From the NCBI RefSeq assembly GCF_002127225.1, contig NZ_NFUR01000002.1, forward strand, positions 806,001 through 870,000: 64,000 nucleotides of DNA, written 5' to 3'. How positions within the stretch are numbered: the stretch's first letter is position 1; each line of letters starts with the position of its first letter. A model generated the notes under the pieces. The model saw only the letters and a list, made by a program, of their open reading frames with translations, searched no databases and had not been told where the DNA came from. The stretch comes from Sphingomonas sp. IBVSS2 (GTDB taxonomy: Bacteria > Pseudomonadota > Alphaproteobacteria > Sphingomonadales > Sphingomonadaceae). Of the stretch, positions 42,613 through 52,162 are shown in pieces. The translations under genes were made by a program, and so were the position numbers.

Positions 42613-44094
42613 GGGCTGATGCCGGATCGCGGTGGGGTGCCGCGATTGCTGGGCCTGCGGGAAGCCGCTGTCCTTCCCCTCGACGAACCGATCCAGGAAA
42701 CCGAGCGAGAAGTCTCCGATCACGCCGTCCATCTCGGCGGCGGAAATGGTGCCGTAGAGCGCCGGCGGTGCCCGATGGCGGAACATGCGGATCAGGTCGG
42801 TGAAGGCGAGATGGCCCGACCCCTCGACCCGGAAACGGAAATCGTCCGGCGCGGCGGGCATGGTCCAGGATCGGAACGCGAAGTCCATCGGATGGGTGCG
42901 GGGATCGCGGGGCTGGTTCGGATAGAGCGGATAGCGCGGCCAGTCCGAGTGCAGCCACAGCATCGGCCGGCCGGCGGCGCGATCGAACATCATGGGGTCA
43001 TAGGTCACGCCGTCCAGGCTGATCGCGGCACGGCACCGCGGCTCCTGCACACAGGCTTGCGCCGCGATCCCGCCGCCGAACGACATGCCGCCGAACGCCA
43101 GGCGCGCGAAATCCGTCGACCTTGCGATCCGCGCGACGAGTGGCGACGGCCGGCCGCGCTCCAGCGTGGCCAGGACGAAGCGGGTATCGGCCAGCCACGC
43201 CTCGGTGCTTCGCATCAGCCGGTCCTTCGCCGCCGCCGCGGCATAGGCCGGAAAGCGCCGGCGCCAGCCCGCGGCGCTCTGGTCCTGCACCAGCGCGCCC
43301 AGCGTTTCGACCATCGCCGGGGACACCACCAGCGGCGTGGTCTCACGGCTCCATCCGTCGGCGAATTCATGCCGCGCGGAATCATAGGGGTGGCCGATGC
43401 TGGCCACGACATAGCCATGGCTCGCCAGGCGCTCGAACAGCGGCGTGTTCTGGGCCGGGTACATCGTATAGCCATGGTTGAAGACGAGCAGCGGATGGCC
43501 GCTTCCCGCCGGTTCGGCATCCAGCAGCGCATGAGTCGGGACGGCGGCGAGATGCAGCAGCTCGAACGAACGATGCAGGGCGTTGCGGGCGATCGATCCC
43601 GCGTCGGTCGCGACGGTATCGCGCGGCAGATATCGCGCGAAGGGAGGCTTGCCCCCGGGCGAGGCCGGGTACCAGAGCTGCACCGTCACGCGGCGCGGTT
43701 CTGCCACGCCATCCTCCAGCACGCCATGCCGGCCGGCGTCGATGAGCTCGATGCGCGCCGTCCCGATCGGATAGCGGCCGTCCGGTGCGGGCAGCGAGAA
43801 GAGCGGGAACAGGTAATAGGGGATCGCCGCACCCGGGATTGCGAGCGCGAACGCCGTGCGCGCGGCGATCCGCATCCAGCGTCTTCGCAAGCTGGGGCCA
43901 TGCCACAGGCCGGCCGCAGCGATGGCTCCGATCGCCGTCGCCGGAGCCGCCTGCCAATGATACAGGGCAAGCGCCGCCAGCGAGGTTCCGAGCGCGGCCA
44001 GCGCCGCCAGCAGCGCGGGTCGCCGCCGGCCGATCGCGGCCAGCGCGGCGGCCGAGCCCAGCAGGAGAAAGGCAGCGACGTCGATCGGGTACAC
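42592..44094 (-). CDS. Membrane-anchored alpha/beta hydrolase (PAF-acetylhydrolase-like)
   Basis: The 500-residue protein begins with about four transmembrane helices (residues 5-100), followed by an alpha/beta hydrolase domain resembling platelet-activating-factor acetylhydrolase-type esterases. The HGY oxyanion motif is in VFNHGYTMYP, the nucleophile in GGMSFGGGIAAQ, Asp in AISLDGV, and His in EGSGHLAF. The GTG at 44094 has GGAGGG upstream. It lies 18 bp after the TonB receptor on the same strand, suggesting an operon in which the receptor's substrate is hydrolysed. The substrate is unknown. Confidence 0.85.
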   Translation of the reverse strand: MYPIDVAAFLLLGSAAALAAIGRRRPALLAALAALGTSLAALALYHWQAAPATAIGAIAAAGLWHGPSLRRRWMRIAARTAFALAIPGAAIPYYLFPLFSLPAPDGRYPIGTARIELIDAGRHGVLEDGVAEPRRVTVQLWYPASPGGKPPFARYLPRDTVATDAGSIARNALHRSFELLHLAAVPTHALLDAEPAGSGHPLLVFNHGYTMYPAQNTPLFERLASHGYVVASIGHPYDSARHEFADGWSRETTPLVVSPAMVETLGALVQDQSAAGWRRRFPAYAAAAAKDRLMRSTEAWLADTRFVLATLERGRPSPLVARIARSTDFARLAFGGMSFGGGIAAQACVQEPRCRAAISLDGVTYDPMMFDRAAGRPMLWLHSDWPRYPLYPNQPRDPRTHPMDFAFRSWTMPAAPDDFRFRVEGSGHLAFTDLIRMFRHRAPPALYGTISAAEMDGVIGDFSLGFLDRFVEGKDSGFPQAQQSRHPTAIRHQPGAGAPR

Positions 44095-44112
44095 GGGCGG
44101 CCCTCCGCTTGG

Positions 44113-46239
44113 TTAGAACGACTTTCCGAGCCTTATGCCGATCTGGCGCGGCCGCGGCACCGCGCCGATCCCGCCGAGCGTTGGGTAATAGGGCGAATGC
44201 TCGTTCAACAGGTTCCGCGCGAAGATCGCGATGTCCAGTCCTTGCACCGTCGCGCCCAGGCTGGCCCCCAGGAAGGATTGCGGCCCGGTGACGATGCGGG
44301 TCACGCCCTGTCCGCCGACCAGCTCGTCCTTGTGGTTGAAGTCGATATCGAGATAGCCGGGAACCGAGGCGGCCCAGTTGAAGGCATAGTTGGCGCTGAG
44401 CTGGATCGAATATTTGGGCAGCGCGAGCGGGCTGGTGCCGGGCGGGAAATCCACTTCCGCCTCGGGCGTGGAGGCGACGAACACCGATCCCATCACCGTG
44501 CCGCTGGCGGACAGCCGCAGGGCGCGCACCGGACTGGCGGTCAGCTGCCATTCCACGCCCCGGATCCGGGTGTTGCCGCCATTGGCGGTATATTGCAGGA
44601 ACACCGGGGTCAGCACGACGCGATCATAGACCTGGCCGCGATAATATTGCTGGAACGCCGCAACGTTCACGCCCAGCTTCCCGTCGAGCAGGCTCGCCTT
44701 GAAGCCGGCCTCATAGGCCATGGAGCGTTCGGGCGCGTAGCTCAGCGGAGGCGGGAAGGCGGGGTTGACCACGGCGTTGAAGCCGCCGCTGCGGAAGCCG
44801 TTGCCGACGTTGAAGTACAGGTTCGCGTCGCGGGCGATGTCGTATTTCACGAACGCGCGATAGGTCACGCGCGAGAAGGTGCCGGAAGCGGTCGGCAGGG
44901 TGCCGTCGGTGAAGCTGCGGTCGTCGTGCGAATAGCGCAGGCCTCCCCCGATCTCGAGCCGGGGGAACGGCGAATAGGAAGCGTCGCCATAGACCGCCCA
45001 GGACTTGGAGGTCGTCCGGATCGGCTCCTGGAGAATGGTGACGGTGGTGGACGGCGGATAGAGCAGCTCCGCGCCGTCCAGGAAGTGGCGCAGCAGGTCG
45101 TCGTCCTTGTAGATGCCGCCCAGCACCCATTTGAACGGGCCGTCCCCCTTGGAGGTCAGGCGCAGTTCCTGGCTCGTGATCGACTGTTTGTTGAGATAGC
45201 GCGCGTTAGCGATCTCCAGCGTAATCGGCGCGGCCGGATCGTTGGTGGCGTAATAGATCTGGTCGAGATTGCTGTTGCTGTAGCGCCTGCTGTGCGCGGT
45301 GTTGCTCATCAGCTCGGCGAAGCCGAGGTCATACTCCACGCGTAGGCTGTAGAGGTCGAGCTCGGACACGCCGCTGGTCCGGCCATGGGGGTCGATGGCG
45401 TGGCGATACAGCCCTTTCTCATAGGGCAGGATATTGGCGTAGGAGGGGGAATCCTCGTCATTGTGGCGGATGTCGACCATGCCGACGACGCGCAGCCGCG
45501 AGTCCGGCTGCCACAGCAACTTGACGCGCCCGTCATAGATCCGGTTGGAATTGACGTTCCTGGCCCCGGTGCCGACATTGTCGAGCCAGCCGCCATTGTT
45601 CTGATACTCGCCGGCGAAACGCACCGCGAGCGTATCCGACAGGGGCAGGTTGAGCGCCGCCTTCACCTGGGCGGAAGCGCGCCCGCCATCGGTGGCGAAC
45701 AAGGAATAGTCGATCGTGCCGCCGATCCGGTCGAGCTTCGGGTCGTTCGTGACGTAGCGGATGACGCCGCTCATCGCCCCTTCGCCGAACAGGGTGCCCT
45801 GCGGCCCCTTCAGCACTTCGACCCGCGCCAGGTCGAGCGCGCCCGCATCGGCATAGACCGGGTAGAAGCCGTCCTGCGATCCGGTGAGCGGCGTTTCGTC
45901 GAGATAGATGCCGACGAGCGACGATGTGCCCCTGAGGCTGTTGATGCCGCGGATCTGGATCAGCTGCTTGCCGCCTCCCTGTGAGAAGACGTCCAGGCCG
46001 GGCACGTTGTCGGCGATATCCTGCAGCGAAGTGATGTTGCGCTTGGTCAGCTCCGATCCGGACAGGACGTTGACGGTCAGCGGCACGTCGACGACGTTCT
46101 GCGCCCGCCGCTGCGCGGTCACGACGATATCGGCCTGGGAGGGCGGGTCCGCCGCCTCCTGCGCCGTGGCGACTCCTGGCGCGAGCAGGGCAGCCAGTGA
46201 CGTCGCGCAATATAGTAGCCGGTCTTTCTTTCCCGCCAT
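44113..46239 (-). CDS. TonB-dependent outer-membrane receptor
   Basis: The roughly 708-residue receptor has a signal peptide ending near ATAQE, plug motif ADIVVTAQRRAQNVVDVPL, and LARVEVLKGPQGTLFGEGAMSGVI. Its 22-strand barrel ends in IGIRLGKSF. It belongs to the broad sphingomonad/Caulobacter receptor group used for diverse organic substrates rather than only siderophores. The ATG at 46239 has better ribosome-site spacing (GGGAGGG) than one at 46245. It is followed by the membrane esterase. Confidence 0.92.
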   Translation of the reverse strand: MAGKKDRLLYCATSLAALLAPGVATAQEAADPPSQADIVVTAQRRAQNVVDVPLTVNVLSGSELTKRNITSLQDIADNVPGLDVFSQGGGKQLIQIRGINSLRGTSSLVGIYLDETPLTGSQDGFYPVYADAGALDLARVEVLKGPQGTLFGEGAMSGVIRYVTNDPKLDRIGGTIDYSLFATDGGRASAQVKAALNLPLSDTLAVRFAGEYQNNGGWLDNVGTGARNVNSNRIYDGRVKLLWQPDSRLRVVGMVDIRHNDEDSPSYANILPYEKGLYRHAIDPHGRTSGVSELDLYSLRVEYDLGFAELMSNTAHSRRYSNSNLDQIYYATNDPAAPITLEIANARYLNKQSITSQELRLTSKGDGPFKWVLGGIYKDDDLLRHFLDGAELLYPPSTTVTILQEPIRTTSKSWAVYGDASYSPFPRLEIGGGLRYSHDDRSFTDGTLPTASGTFSRVTYRAFVKYDIARDANLYFNVGNGFRSGGFNAVVNPAFPPPLSYAPERSMAYEAGFKASLLDGKLGVNVAAFQQYYRGQVYDRVVLTPVFLQYTANGGNTRIRGVEWQLTASPVRALRLSASGTVMGSVFVASTPEAEVDFPPGTSPLALPKYSIQLSANYAFNWAASVPGYLDIDFNHKDELVGGQGVTRIVTGPQSFLGASLGATVQGLDIAIFARNLLNEHSPYYPTLGGIGAVPRPRQIGIRLGKSF

Positions 46240-46352
46240 CTCCATGCCCTCCCAATAGCATCGGCAATCGAACGCGCCGTAATGGTTCGATCTTCGATGC
46301 TCGGGCCCCGCGCTGCTTAGCGGGGAGGACGGGCGTTTTTACACATAAGCGT

Positions 46353-46381
46353 CACGGAACGCTCCGTGGGAGCGTTCCGTG
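46353..46381. terminator. Hairpin terminator after the aldehyde dehydrogenase gene
   Basis: A perfect 12-bp stem, cacggaacgctc (46353-46364) and gagcgttccgtg (46370-46381), has a 5-base loop. It begins 7 bp past the stop of the minus-strand aldehyde dehydrogenase. It probably ends the lysine-catabolic transcript or protects its 3' end; no immediate T-run follows. Confidence 0.7.
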
Positions 46382-46387
46382 CGGATT

Positions 46388-47911
46388 TCACACTTCCAGG
46401 TCGAAGCGCACGCCCTGCGCCAGCGGCAACGAGCGGCCATAGTTGATGGCGTTGGTCTGGCGCCGCATATAGGCTTTCCAGCTGTCGCTGCCGCTTTCGC
46501 GGCCGCCGCCGGTCTCCTTCTCGCCGCCGAACGCGCCGCCGATCTCCGCGCCGGACGGCCCCATGTTGACATTGGCGATCCCGCAATCCGATCCGGCCGC
46601 CGACAGGAACAGCTCCACTTCGCGGATATCGTTCGAGAAGATCGAGGAGGACAGGCCCTGCGGCACGCCGTTCTGAAGGGCGATCGCCTCGTCCAGCGTG
46701 GAATAGCGCAGGACGTAGAGGATCGGCGCGAAGGTTTCCTGCACCACCGGCCCGTCCTGCCGATCGGCTTCGACCAGGGCCGGGCGGACATAAAAGGCGT
46801 CCTCGCCGCCGATCGGCAGGCGCTCGCCGAAATGGACCCGTGCGCCGGCGGTGTTCGCCGCGGCCAAAGCCGCCTGCATCGCATCGAACGCTGCGCGATC
46901 GATCAGCGGGCCGACCAGCGCATTGCCGTCCAGCGGATCGCCCACCGTCACTCCGGCATAGACCTTGTGCAGCCGCGCGACGAAATCGTCCGCGATGTCG
47001 CGGTGGACGATCAGCCGGCGGAGCGTGGTGCAGCGCTGGCCCGCCGTGCCCATCGCCCCGAACGCGACCGCGCGCAAGGCGAGGTCCAGATCGGCCGAGG
47101 GCGTGACGATCGAGGCGTTGTTGCCGCCCAGTTCCAGGATGCTGCGGCCGAAGCGGGCGGCGACCACGCGCCCCACTTCGCGGCCCATCCGGGTCGACCC
47201 GGTCGCGGACACCACCGGCACGTCCGGATGTTCGGCCAGCCGCTCGCCCAGCTCGCGTCCGCCGATCAGCAACTGCGACAGGCCGCGGGGCGCATCGTCG
47301 CCAAAGTCCGCAGCGACCTGCTCGAAAAGGGCCTGGACGGCGAGCGCGGTCAGCGGGGTCTTCTCCGACGGCTTCCAGATCAGCGAATCGCCGCACACCA
47401 GCGCCAGCGCCGCATTCCAGCTCCACACCGCGACCGGGAAGTTGAATGCGGAGATGATGCCGACCGGGCCGGCCGGATGCCATTGCTCGGCCAGCCGGTG
47501 GTCGGCGCGCTCGGACGGCATCGTCAGGCCGTAGAGCTGGCGCGACAGGCCCACCGCGAAGTCGCAGATGTCGATCATCTCCTGGACTTCGCCCAACCCT
47601 TCGGACAGGGCCTTCCCGGCCTCGATCGTAACCAGCCGGCCGAGCGCGTCCTTGTGCAGGCGCAGCTTCTCGCCCAGCCGGCGGACGAACTCGCCGCGGC
47701 GCGGGGCGGGCACCAGCCGCCATTGCCGGAACGCAGCCACGGCCGCCGCCACCGCGGCATCGCAATCCCCCGCCGTGTGCACCGTCAGCTCGGCCAGCGC
47801 TTCGCCGGAGATGGGGGAGGTCGCCACCAGCGATCCGCCCTCCAGCGCCGATGCCGCTACGCCGAGATCGTTCAGGATCACCCGAACCTGGTCCCGTAAA
47901 ATTCCCGTCAT
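46388..47911 (-). CDS. amaB: 2-aminoadipate-6-semialdehyde dehydrogenase (AmaB/antiquitin type)
   Basis: The 507-residue ALDH7-type dehydrogenase oxidises L-2-aminoadipate 6-semialdehyde (piperideine-6-carboxylate) to 2-aminoadipate with NAD(P). Family-specific motifs are GIISAFNFPVAVWSWN, catalytic Glu in ILELGGNNA, catalytic Cys in GTAGQRCTTLRR, and GGAFGGEKETGGGRESG. The ATG at 47911 has AGGAG upstream. It is the last gene of a cluster with an AstD-type dehydrogenase, an aminotransferase, a D-2-hydroxyglutarate dehydrogenase-like enzyme and DUF1338, which together fit lysine to 2-oxoglutarate. Confidence 0.88.
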   Translation of the reverse strand: MTGILRDQVRVILNDLGVAASALEGGSLVATSPISGEALAELTVHTAGDCDAAVAAAVAAFRQWRLVPAPRRGEFVRRLGEKLRLHKDALGRLVTIEAGKALSEGLGEVQEMIDICDFAVGLSRQLYGLTMPSERADHRLAEQWHPAGPVGIISAFNFPVAVWSWNAALALVCGDSLIWKPSEKTPLTALAVQALFEQVAADFGDDAPRGLSQLLIGGRELGERLAEHPDVPVVSATGSTRMGREVGRVVAARFGRSILELGGNNASIVTPSADLDLALRAVAFGAMGTAGQRCTTLRRLIVHRDIADDFVARLHKVYAGVTVGDPLDGNALVGPLIDRAAFDAMQAALAAANTAGARVHFGERLPIGGEDAFYVRPALVEADRQDGPVVQETFAPILYVLRYSTLDEAIALQNGVPQGLSSSIFSNDIREVELFLSAAGSDCGIANVNMGPSGAEIGGAFGGEKETGGGRESGSDSWKAYMRRQTNAINYGRSLPLAQGVRFDLEV

Positions 47912-48020
47912 CGCGCGCGGCTCCTGAATTGCTGTGGTCGAACGGCCCCTACCAGACGGTCCATCCGGCGTTTCGCATTTTGGGCGCGCATTTGATCGGC
48001 TGACAAGGGATCGGCAATGC

Positions 48021-49421
48021 CTATAGGCCGGGCACCGGCTGCGCCTCGATCGCTTCTGCTTCGAAGCTCGCCATCGGATAGGCACAATAATCGGCCGCAT
48101 AGAAGGCGCTCGGGCGATGATTGCCCGATTCCCCCAGGCCGCCGAACGGCCGGTTGGAAGCGGCGCCCGTGGTCGGCCGGTTCCAGTTGACCACGCCGGC
48201 GCGAATCTCCGTGGAGAAACGCTCCCACAGCGCCGGATCGGCCGAGATCAACCCGGCGGACAGGCCGAAGGCCGTGGCGTTGGCGCGAGTGATCGCCGCG
48301 GAGAAATCCGCGACGCGCGTCACCTGGAGCGCCGGCGCGAAGATCTCGCGGTCGGGCAGATCGATCCCGGTCGCATCGAACAGCGCCGGAGCGATGAAGG
48401 CCGGACCACGCCCCGCGACCGGGCCGCCGGGCAGCAGCGGCTTGGCGCCCTGGACGACCAGGCCGTCGAACGCCGCCCCGGCCGATGCCGCCGCGCGGGC
48501 GGAGACCAGAGGCCCCATGAAGGCGTCGATGCCGTCGTTCCACGCCGCCACAGGCAGGCGCCTGGCCAATGCCTGCACCGCGTCGACGATCGCGGCGCCG
48601 CGCCGGTCGTCCGGCACGATCAGCCGGCGCGCGCACGAGCAGCGCTGGCCGGTAGTGACGAAGGCGGAGTGGACCACCAGCGTCGCCACCGCCTCGGGAT
48701 CGCCGTCCCAGGCGATGAGCGGGTTGTTGCCGCCAAGCTCCAGCGCGAGGATCACCGATGGCCGGTCGAGGAACGCGCGGCGGAAATGGCGGCCGGTCTC
48801 GGCCGATCCCGTGAACAGCAGGCCGTCGATATCGGCCTCGATCAGCGCCGCCCCGGTCTCCCGGCCGCCCTGGACGATCTGCAGCACATCGCCGGGCAGC
48901 CCGGCACGGGACCAGATGCCGGCCATGCGCTCGCCGATCGCGGGCGTTTCCTCGGACGGTTTGAAGACCACGCAATTCCCCGCCAGCAGCGCCGGGACGA
49001 TGTGCCCATTGGGGAGATGGCCGGGGAAATTATAGGGACCGAGCACCGCCATCACGCCATGGGGACGGTGCCGCAGGACCGAGCGGCCGAACGGCATGGC
49101 GGTCTCGTCGAGGCCGGCGCGTTGCGCCTGGGCGGCGATCGATATCTCGACCTTGCCGATCATGGCCGCCACTTCGCCCCGGCTGTCCCACAGCAGCTTG
49201 CCGGTCTCACGCGCGATCAGCGTGGCGAGGTCCTCGGCTTCCTCGCGCAGGATCTCGGCAAAGCGGCGCGCGATTCCGATGCGTTCGGTCAAGGGCGTGC
49301 GAGCCCAGCCGGGAAAGGCGATGCGCGCGCGCGCCACCGCGGCAAGGCATTCCGCCGGGCTGGTCGGCCGACCTTCCCAGATGGTCTCGCCGGAAGAGGG
49401 ATCGGTGGATCGCAGGAACAT
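48021..49421 (-). CDS. N-succinylglutamate 5-semialdehyde dehydrogenase-like (AstD family)
   Basis: The 466-residue aldehyde dehydrogenase has AstD-like signatures: VLGPYNFPGHLPNGHIVPALL, Glu in LALELGGNNPL, Cys in VTTGQRCSCARRL, and the C-terminal RPFGGLGESGNHRPSA. In arginine catabolism AstD oxidises N-succinylglutamate semialdehyde. No astA or astB is visible, so here it may act on another acylated semialdehyde. The ATG at 49421 was chosen; a GTG at 49430 is the alternative. It sits between the class III aminotransferase and amaB on the same strand. Confidence 0.85.
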   Translation of the reverse strand: MFLRSTDPSSGETIWEGRPTSPAECLAAVARARIAFPGWARTPLTERIGIARRFAEILREEAEDLATLIARETGKLLWDSRGEVAAMIGKVEISIAAQAQRAGLDETAMPFGRSVLRHRPHGVMAVLGPYNFPGHLPNGHIVPALLAGNCVVFKPSEETPAIGERMAGIWSRAGLPGDVLQIVQGGRETGAALIEADIDGLLFTGSAETGRHFRRAFLDRPSVILALELGGNNPLIAWDGDPEAVATLVVHSAFVTTGQRCSCARRLIVPDDRRGAAIVDAVQALARRLPVAAWNDGIDAFMGPLVSARAAASAGAAFDGLVVQGAKPLLPGGPVAGRGPAFIAPALFDATGIDLPDREIFAPALQVTRVADFSAAITRANATAFGLSAGLISADPALWERFSTEIRAGVVNWNRPTTGAASNRPFGGLGESGNHRPSAFYAADYCAYPMASFEAEAIEAQPVPGL

Positions 49422-49532
49422 GGCATTCACTCGCTTGCATGGTCGCCGATGCGCACGCCCTACGCATGCGCATCGGCCCCGGATATAGGAAGGCTGTCGC
49501 GACTTCGCCCGGCAAGGCCCAGACGACTGGTA

Positions 49533-50729
49533 TCAGGCCGCGGCGGCGAAACGGATGCGTGCCGCCGCGAACGTCGCCTCGATCCGGCGCAGCACTTCGT
49601 CGACCTCGTCAGGAGTGATCGTGAGCGGCGGCAGCAGGCGGATGCAATTCTCGCCGCCGCCCGCGACCAGCAGCCCGTGGTCGCGTGCCAGCGCCATGAC
49701 CTCGCGGTTGTTCGGCACCATCCTGATGCCGATCAGCAGGCCCTTGCCGCGCACGTCGACGGCGACGTCCGGGAAACGGGCGACGCGTTCGCGCAGGCCC
49801 GTCGTCAGCCGGTCAGAAGCCGCGCGGACATTGGCCAGTGTCTCTTCCCGGGCGATCTCGTCAAAGGCGGCGATGCCCACCGCCATCGCCAGCGGATTGC
49901 CGCCGAAGGTGGAGCCATGGACCCCCACCGTCATCGCCTCGGCCACCGCGGCGGTAGCGAGGCAGGCGCCGATCGGGAAGCCGCCGCCCAGCGCCTTGGC
50001 GACCGCCATGATGTCCGGTTCCGCGCCATCGAACCATTGATGGGCGAACAGCCGGCCGGTGCGGCCCATGCCGCTCTGCACCTCGTCATGGATCAGCAAT
50101 ACGCCATGCGCGTCGCACAGCCCGCGCAGCCACGACAGCCATTCGCCGTCGAGCGCCCGGGCACCGCCTTCGCCCTGGACCGGCTCGACGATCACCGCCG
50201 CCGTCGTCGGGCGCCGCACCGCTTCGTCGATCGCAGCCCGGTCGTCGATGGTGAGCTGGACATAGCCCGGCAGGCGCGGGCCGAAGCCGTCGAGATAGGC
50301 GGGATTGCCCGAGGCATTGACCGAAGCATAGGTGCGGCCGTGAAAGGATCCCGCGAACCCCACGATGTCGATCCGTTCCGGCGCGCCGTTCACCGCATGG
50401 TATCGCCGCGCGGCCTTGAGCGCGCATTCGACTGCCTCCGACCCCGAATTGCCGAAGAACACCGCGTCGGCGAACGTCGCCCCGACCAGGCGGGCCGCCA
50501 GTTCCTCCTGTCCGGGAATGCGGAAGATGTTCGAGACGTGCCACAGCTTGCGTGCCTGCTCCTCCAGCGCCGCCACCAGGCGCGGATGGGCATGGCCCAG
50601 GCAGTTGGTGGCGATGCCCGCCACGCAATCGAGGAAGGTTCGTCCGTCGCGGGTGTGGAGCCACATGCCGTTGCCGCGTTCCACTTCGAGCGGGGCGCGG
50701 TTGTAGACGCCCATCAATGCTTCGCTCAT
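49533..50729 (-). CDS. Class III aminotransferase (acetyl/succinylornithine aminotransferase-like)
   Basis: The 398-residue PLP enzyme of the ArgD/AstC family has FFGNSGSEAVECALKAAR, the LIHDEVQSGMGRTG loop and the PLP lysine in AVAKALGGGFPIGA. The family transaminates terminal amines of N-acyl-ornithine and related compounds. In this cluster it could convert lysine (or an acyl-lysine) to the semialdehyde, or 2-aminoadipate to 2-oxoadipate. The ATG overlaps the flavoprotein's stop as ATGA. The family call is firm; the reaction is inferred from context. Confidence 0.88.
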   Translation of the reverse strand: MSEALMGVYNRAPLEVERGNGMWLHTRDGRTFLDCVAGIATNCLGHAHPRLVAALEEQARKLWHVSNIFRIPGQEELAARLVGATFADAVFFGNSGSEAVECALKAARRYHAVNGAPERIDIVGFAGSFHGRTYASVNASGNPAYLDGFGPRLPGYVQLTIDDRAAIDEAVRRPTTAAVIVEPVQGEGGARALDGEWLSWLRGLCDAHGVLLIHDEVQSGMGRTGRLFAHQWFDGAEPDIMAVAKALGGGFPIGACLATAAVAEAMTVGVHGSTFGGNPLAMAVGIAAFDEIAREETLANVRAASDRLTTGLRERVARFPDVAVDVRGKGLLIGIRMVPNNREVMALARDHGLLVAGGGENCIRLLPPLTITPDEVDEVLRRIEATFAAARIRFAAAA

Positions 50730-52162
50730 TCCGTGCCTTCTCCTGTCGTTCCGAAATCGACCCGGCCGATCGACACGGGGGCCATGATGTTCTGGATCTC
50801 GCCGGCCAGGCGGCGCACCGCACCCGGCACGAAGCGCCGGTAGCTCGCGATGTTGCGCGGGCCGATGCCGTGTTCGGCGCTGAAGCTGCCGCCGAATTCG
50901 CCCACCACGGTGTCGAAGATCAGCGTGCGGGCCTTGTCGAGCAGGGCCGGGTCCGGCGTGCCGCCGGCGCGCGGCCAGACGAGATTATAGTGGAGGCCGC
51001 CGTCGCCGACATGACCGAAATCATGCGGCACCAGCCCGGGCGCCTGCTGTGCGAGCAGGCCGGCCATCCGCTCGCGAAAGACCATGACGTCGCCGCGGCG
51101 CAGCGCGATGTCGCAGGCCACCACCGTGCCTCTCGCGCGCAAGCCCTCGGGAATCGCGTGCCGCAAGGCCCAGAGCCTGTCGCGCCGATCGATCGCCGCG
51201 TCGCGGACGCTGGCATCGGCGCCGGTCATGAACGGCTCCAGCGCGGCCGCGAGCCGCTCCTCCAGCAGGTTCTCGTCGAACGCCGCGCCGGCGGACAGCT
51301 CGGCCAGCACCGCATAGGGTGGAACGTCGTCGAACGGCAGCCGGAGGCCGGGGACGTGATCCGCCGCGGCGCGGATCGCCGCTTCGCTCATGCCCTCGAA
51401 GGCGGACAGCCAGCTGCCGAAGTCACGCTCGAGCGCCAGCAGGAGCCGCGGCGCGGAATGGGGGTCGTCGAGCGCGAGCAATGCGGTCAATCGCGCGGCG
51501 GGCAGGGGATGCAGGGCGACGGTGGCGCGGGTGACGATCCCGGTCGATCCGCAGCCGCCGACCAGCAATTGCTTGAGGTCGAGCCCGGTATTGTTCTTCC
51601 GGAGCGGTGCGCCCAGCGCGATGCGCGACCCTTTCGTGTCGGAGCGGACGACTTCCGCCGACAACAGGTTCGCGCGCACGTCGCCATAGCGCAGCAGCCG
51701 GGCGCCGCCGGTATTGCTGGCGATCATGCCGCCGATAGCCGGATCGGCGCCGAGATCGATCGGAAAGAAGAGCCCGTGCTCGGACGCTGCCGCATTGAGC
51801 GCGGATAGCCGAACCCCGGCGTCGACGGTGGCGGTGCGATTGACCGGATCGATTTCGATCAGGCTGGCGAGCCGCTCGAGACTTACCAGTACGCACGGCT
51901 CGCGTTCGGCAGGCAGACCCGCGCCGGCCAGGCCGGTGCGGCCACCCGCGACGACGAGGCGGATATTCGCTCCGGCCGCCAGCCGCACCAGGGCCGAGAC
52001 CTGGGCCGCGTCGCTCGGCCGCACGACCGCGATCGGCGCGCCGCCGCCGGCGCCGCGGCCGTCGGTGCGATAGGTGGCCAGGTCGGACGTGTCCGTCAGC
52101 ACCTGCGCCGAGCCGACAATCTCGGCGAGCATATCGAGCAGGGGGGCTTCGGCTTCCGTCAT
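50726..52162 (-). CDS. FAD-binding D-2-hydroxyacid dehydrogenase, D-2-hydroxyglutarate dehydrogenase-like
   Basis: The 478-residue VAO-fold flavoprotein is of the GlcD/D2HGDH group. FAD-binding patches are LVVAGGRTGLAGAGLP, GGMIASNTGG and GCGSTGIVTRATV. The C-terminal FAD-oxidase domain has FGHVGDGGLHYNLVWP with the catalytic/metal His, and FSAEHGIGPRN. It would oxidise D-2-hydroxyglutarate to 2-oxoglutarate, the step after the DUF1338 enzyme whose gene it overlaps by 4 bp. D-lactate or another 2-hydroxyacid is the alternative substrate. Confidence 0.88.
   Translation of the reverse strand: MTEAEAPLLDMLAEIVGSAQVLTDTSDLATYRTDGRGAGGGAPIAVVRPSDAAQVSALVRLAAGANIRLVVAGGRTGLAGAGLPAEREPCVLVSLERLASLIEIDPVNRTATVDAGVRLSALNAAASEHGLFFPIDLGADPAIGGMIASNTGGARLLRYGDVRANLLSAEVVRSDTKGSRIALGAPLRKNNTGLDLKQLLVGGCGSTGIVTRATVALHPLPAARLTALLALDDPHSAPRLLLALERDFGSWLSAFEGMSEAAIRAAADHVPGLRLPFDDVPPYAVLAELSAGAAFDENLLEERLAAALEPFMTGADASVRDAAIDRRDRLWALRHAIPEGLRARGTVVACDIALRRGDVMVFRERMAGLLAQQAPGLVPHDFGHVGDGGLHYNLVWPRAGGTPDPALLDKARTLIFDTVVGEFGGSFSAEHGIGPRNIASYRRFVPGAVRRLAGEIQNIMAPVSIGRVDFGTTGEGTE

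Noticed and set aside
48117-50843. Long plus-strand open frame antisense to the catabolic genes (908 residues)
   Set aside because: Shadow of two real genes, astD-like and the aminotransferase; no recognisable motifs.
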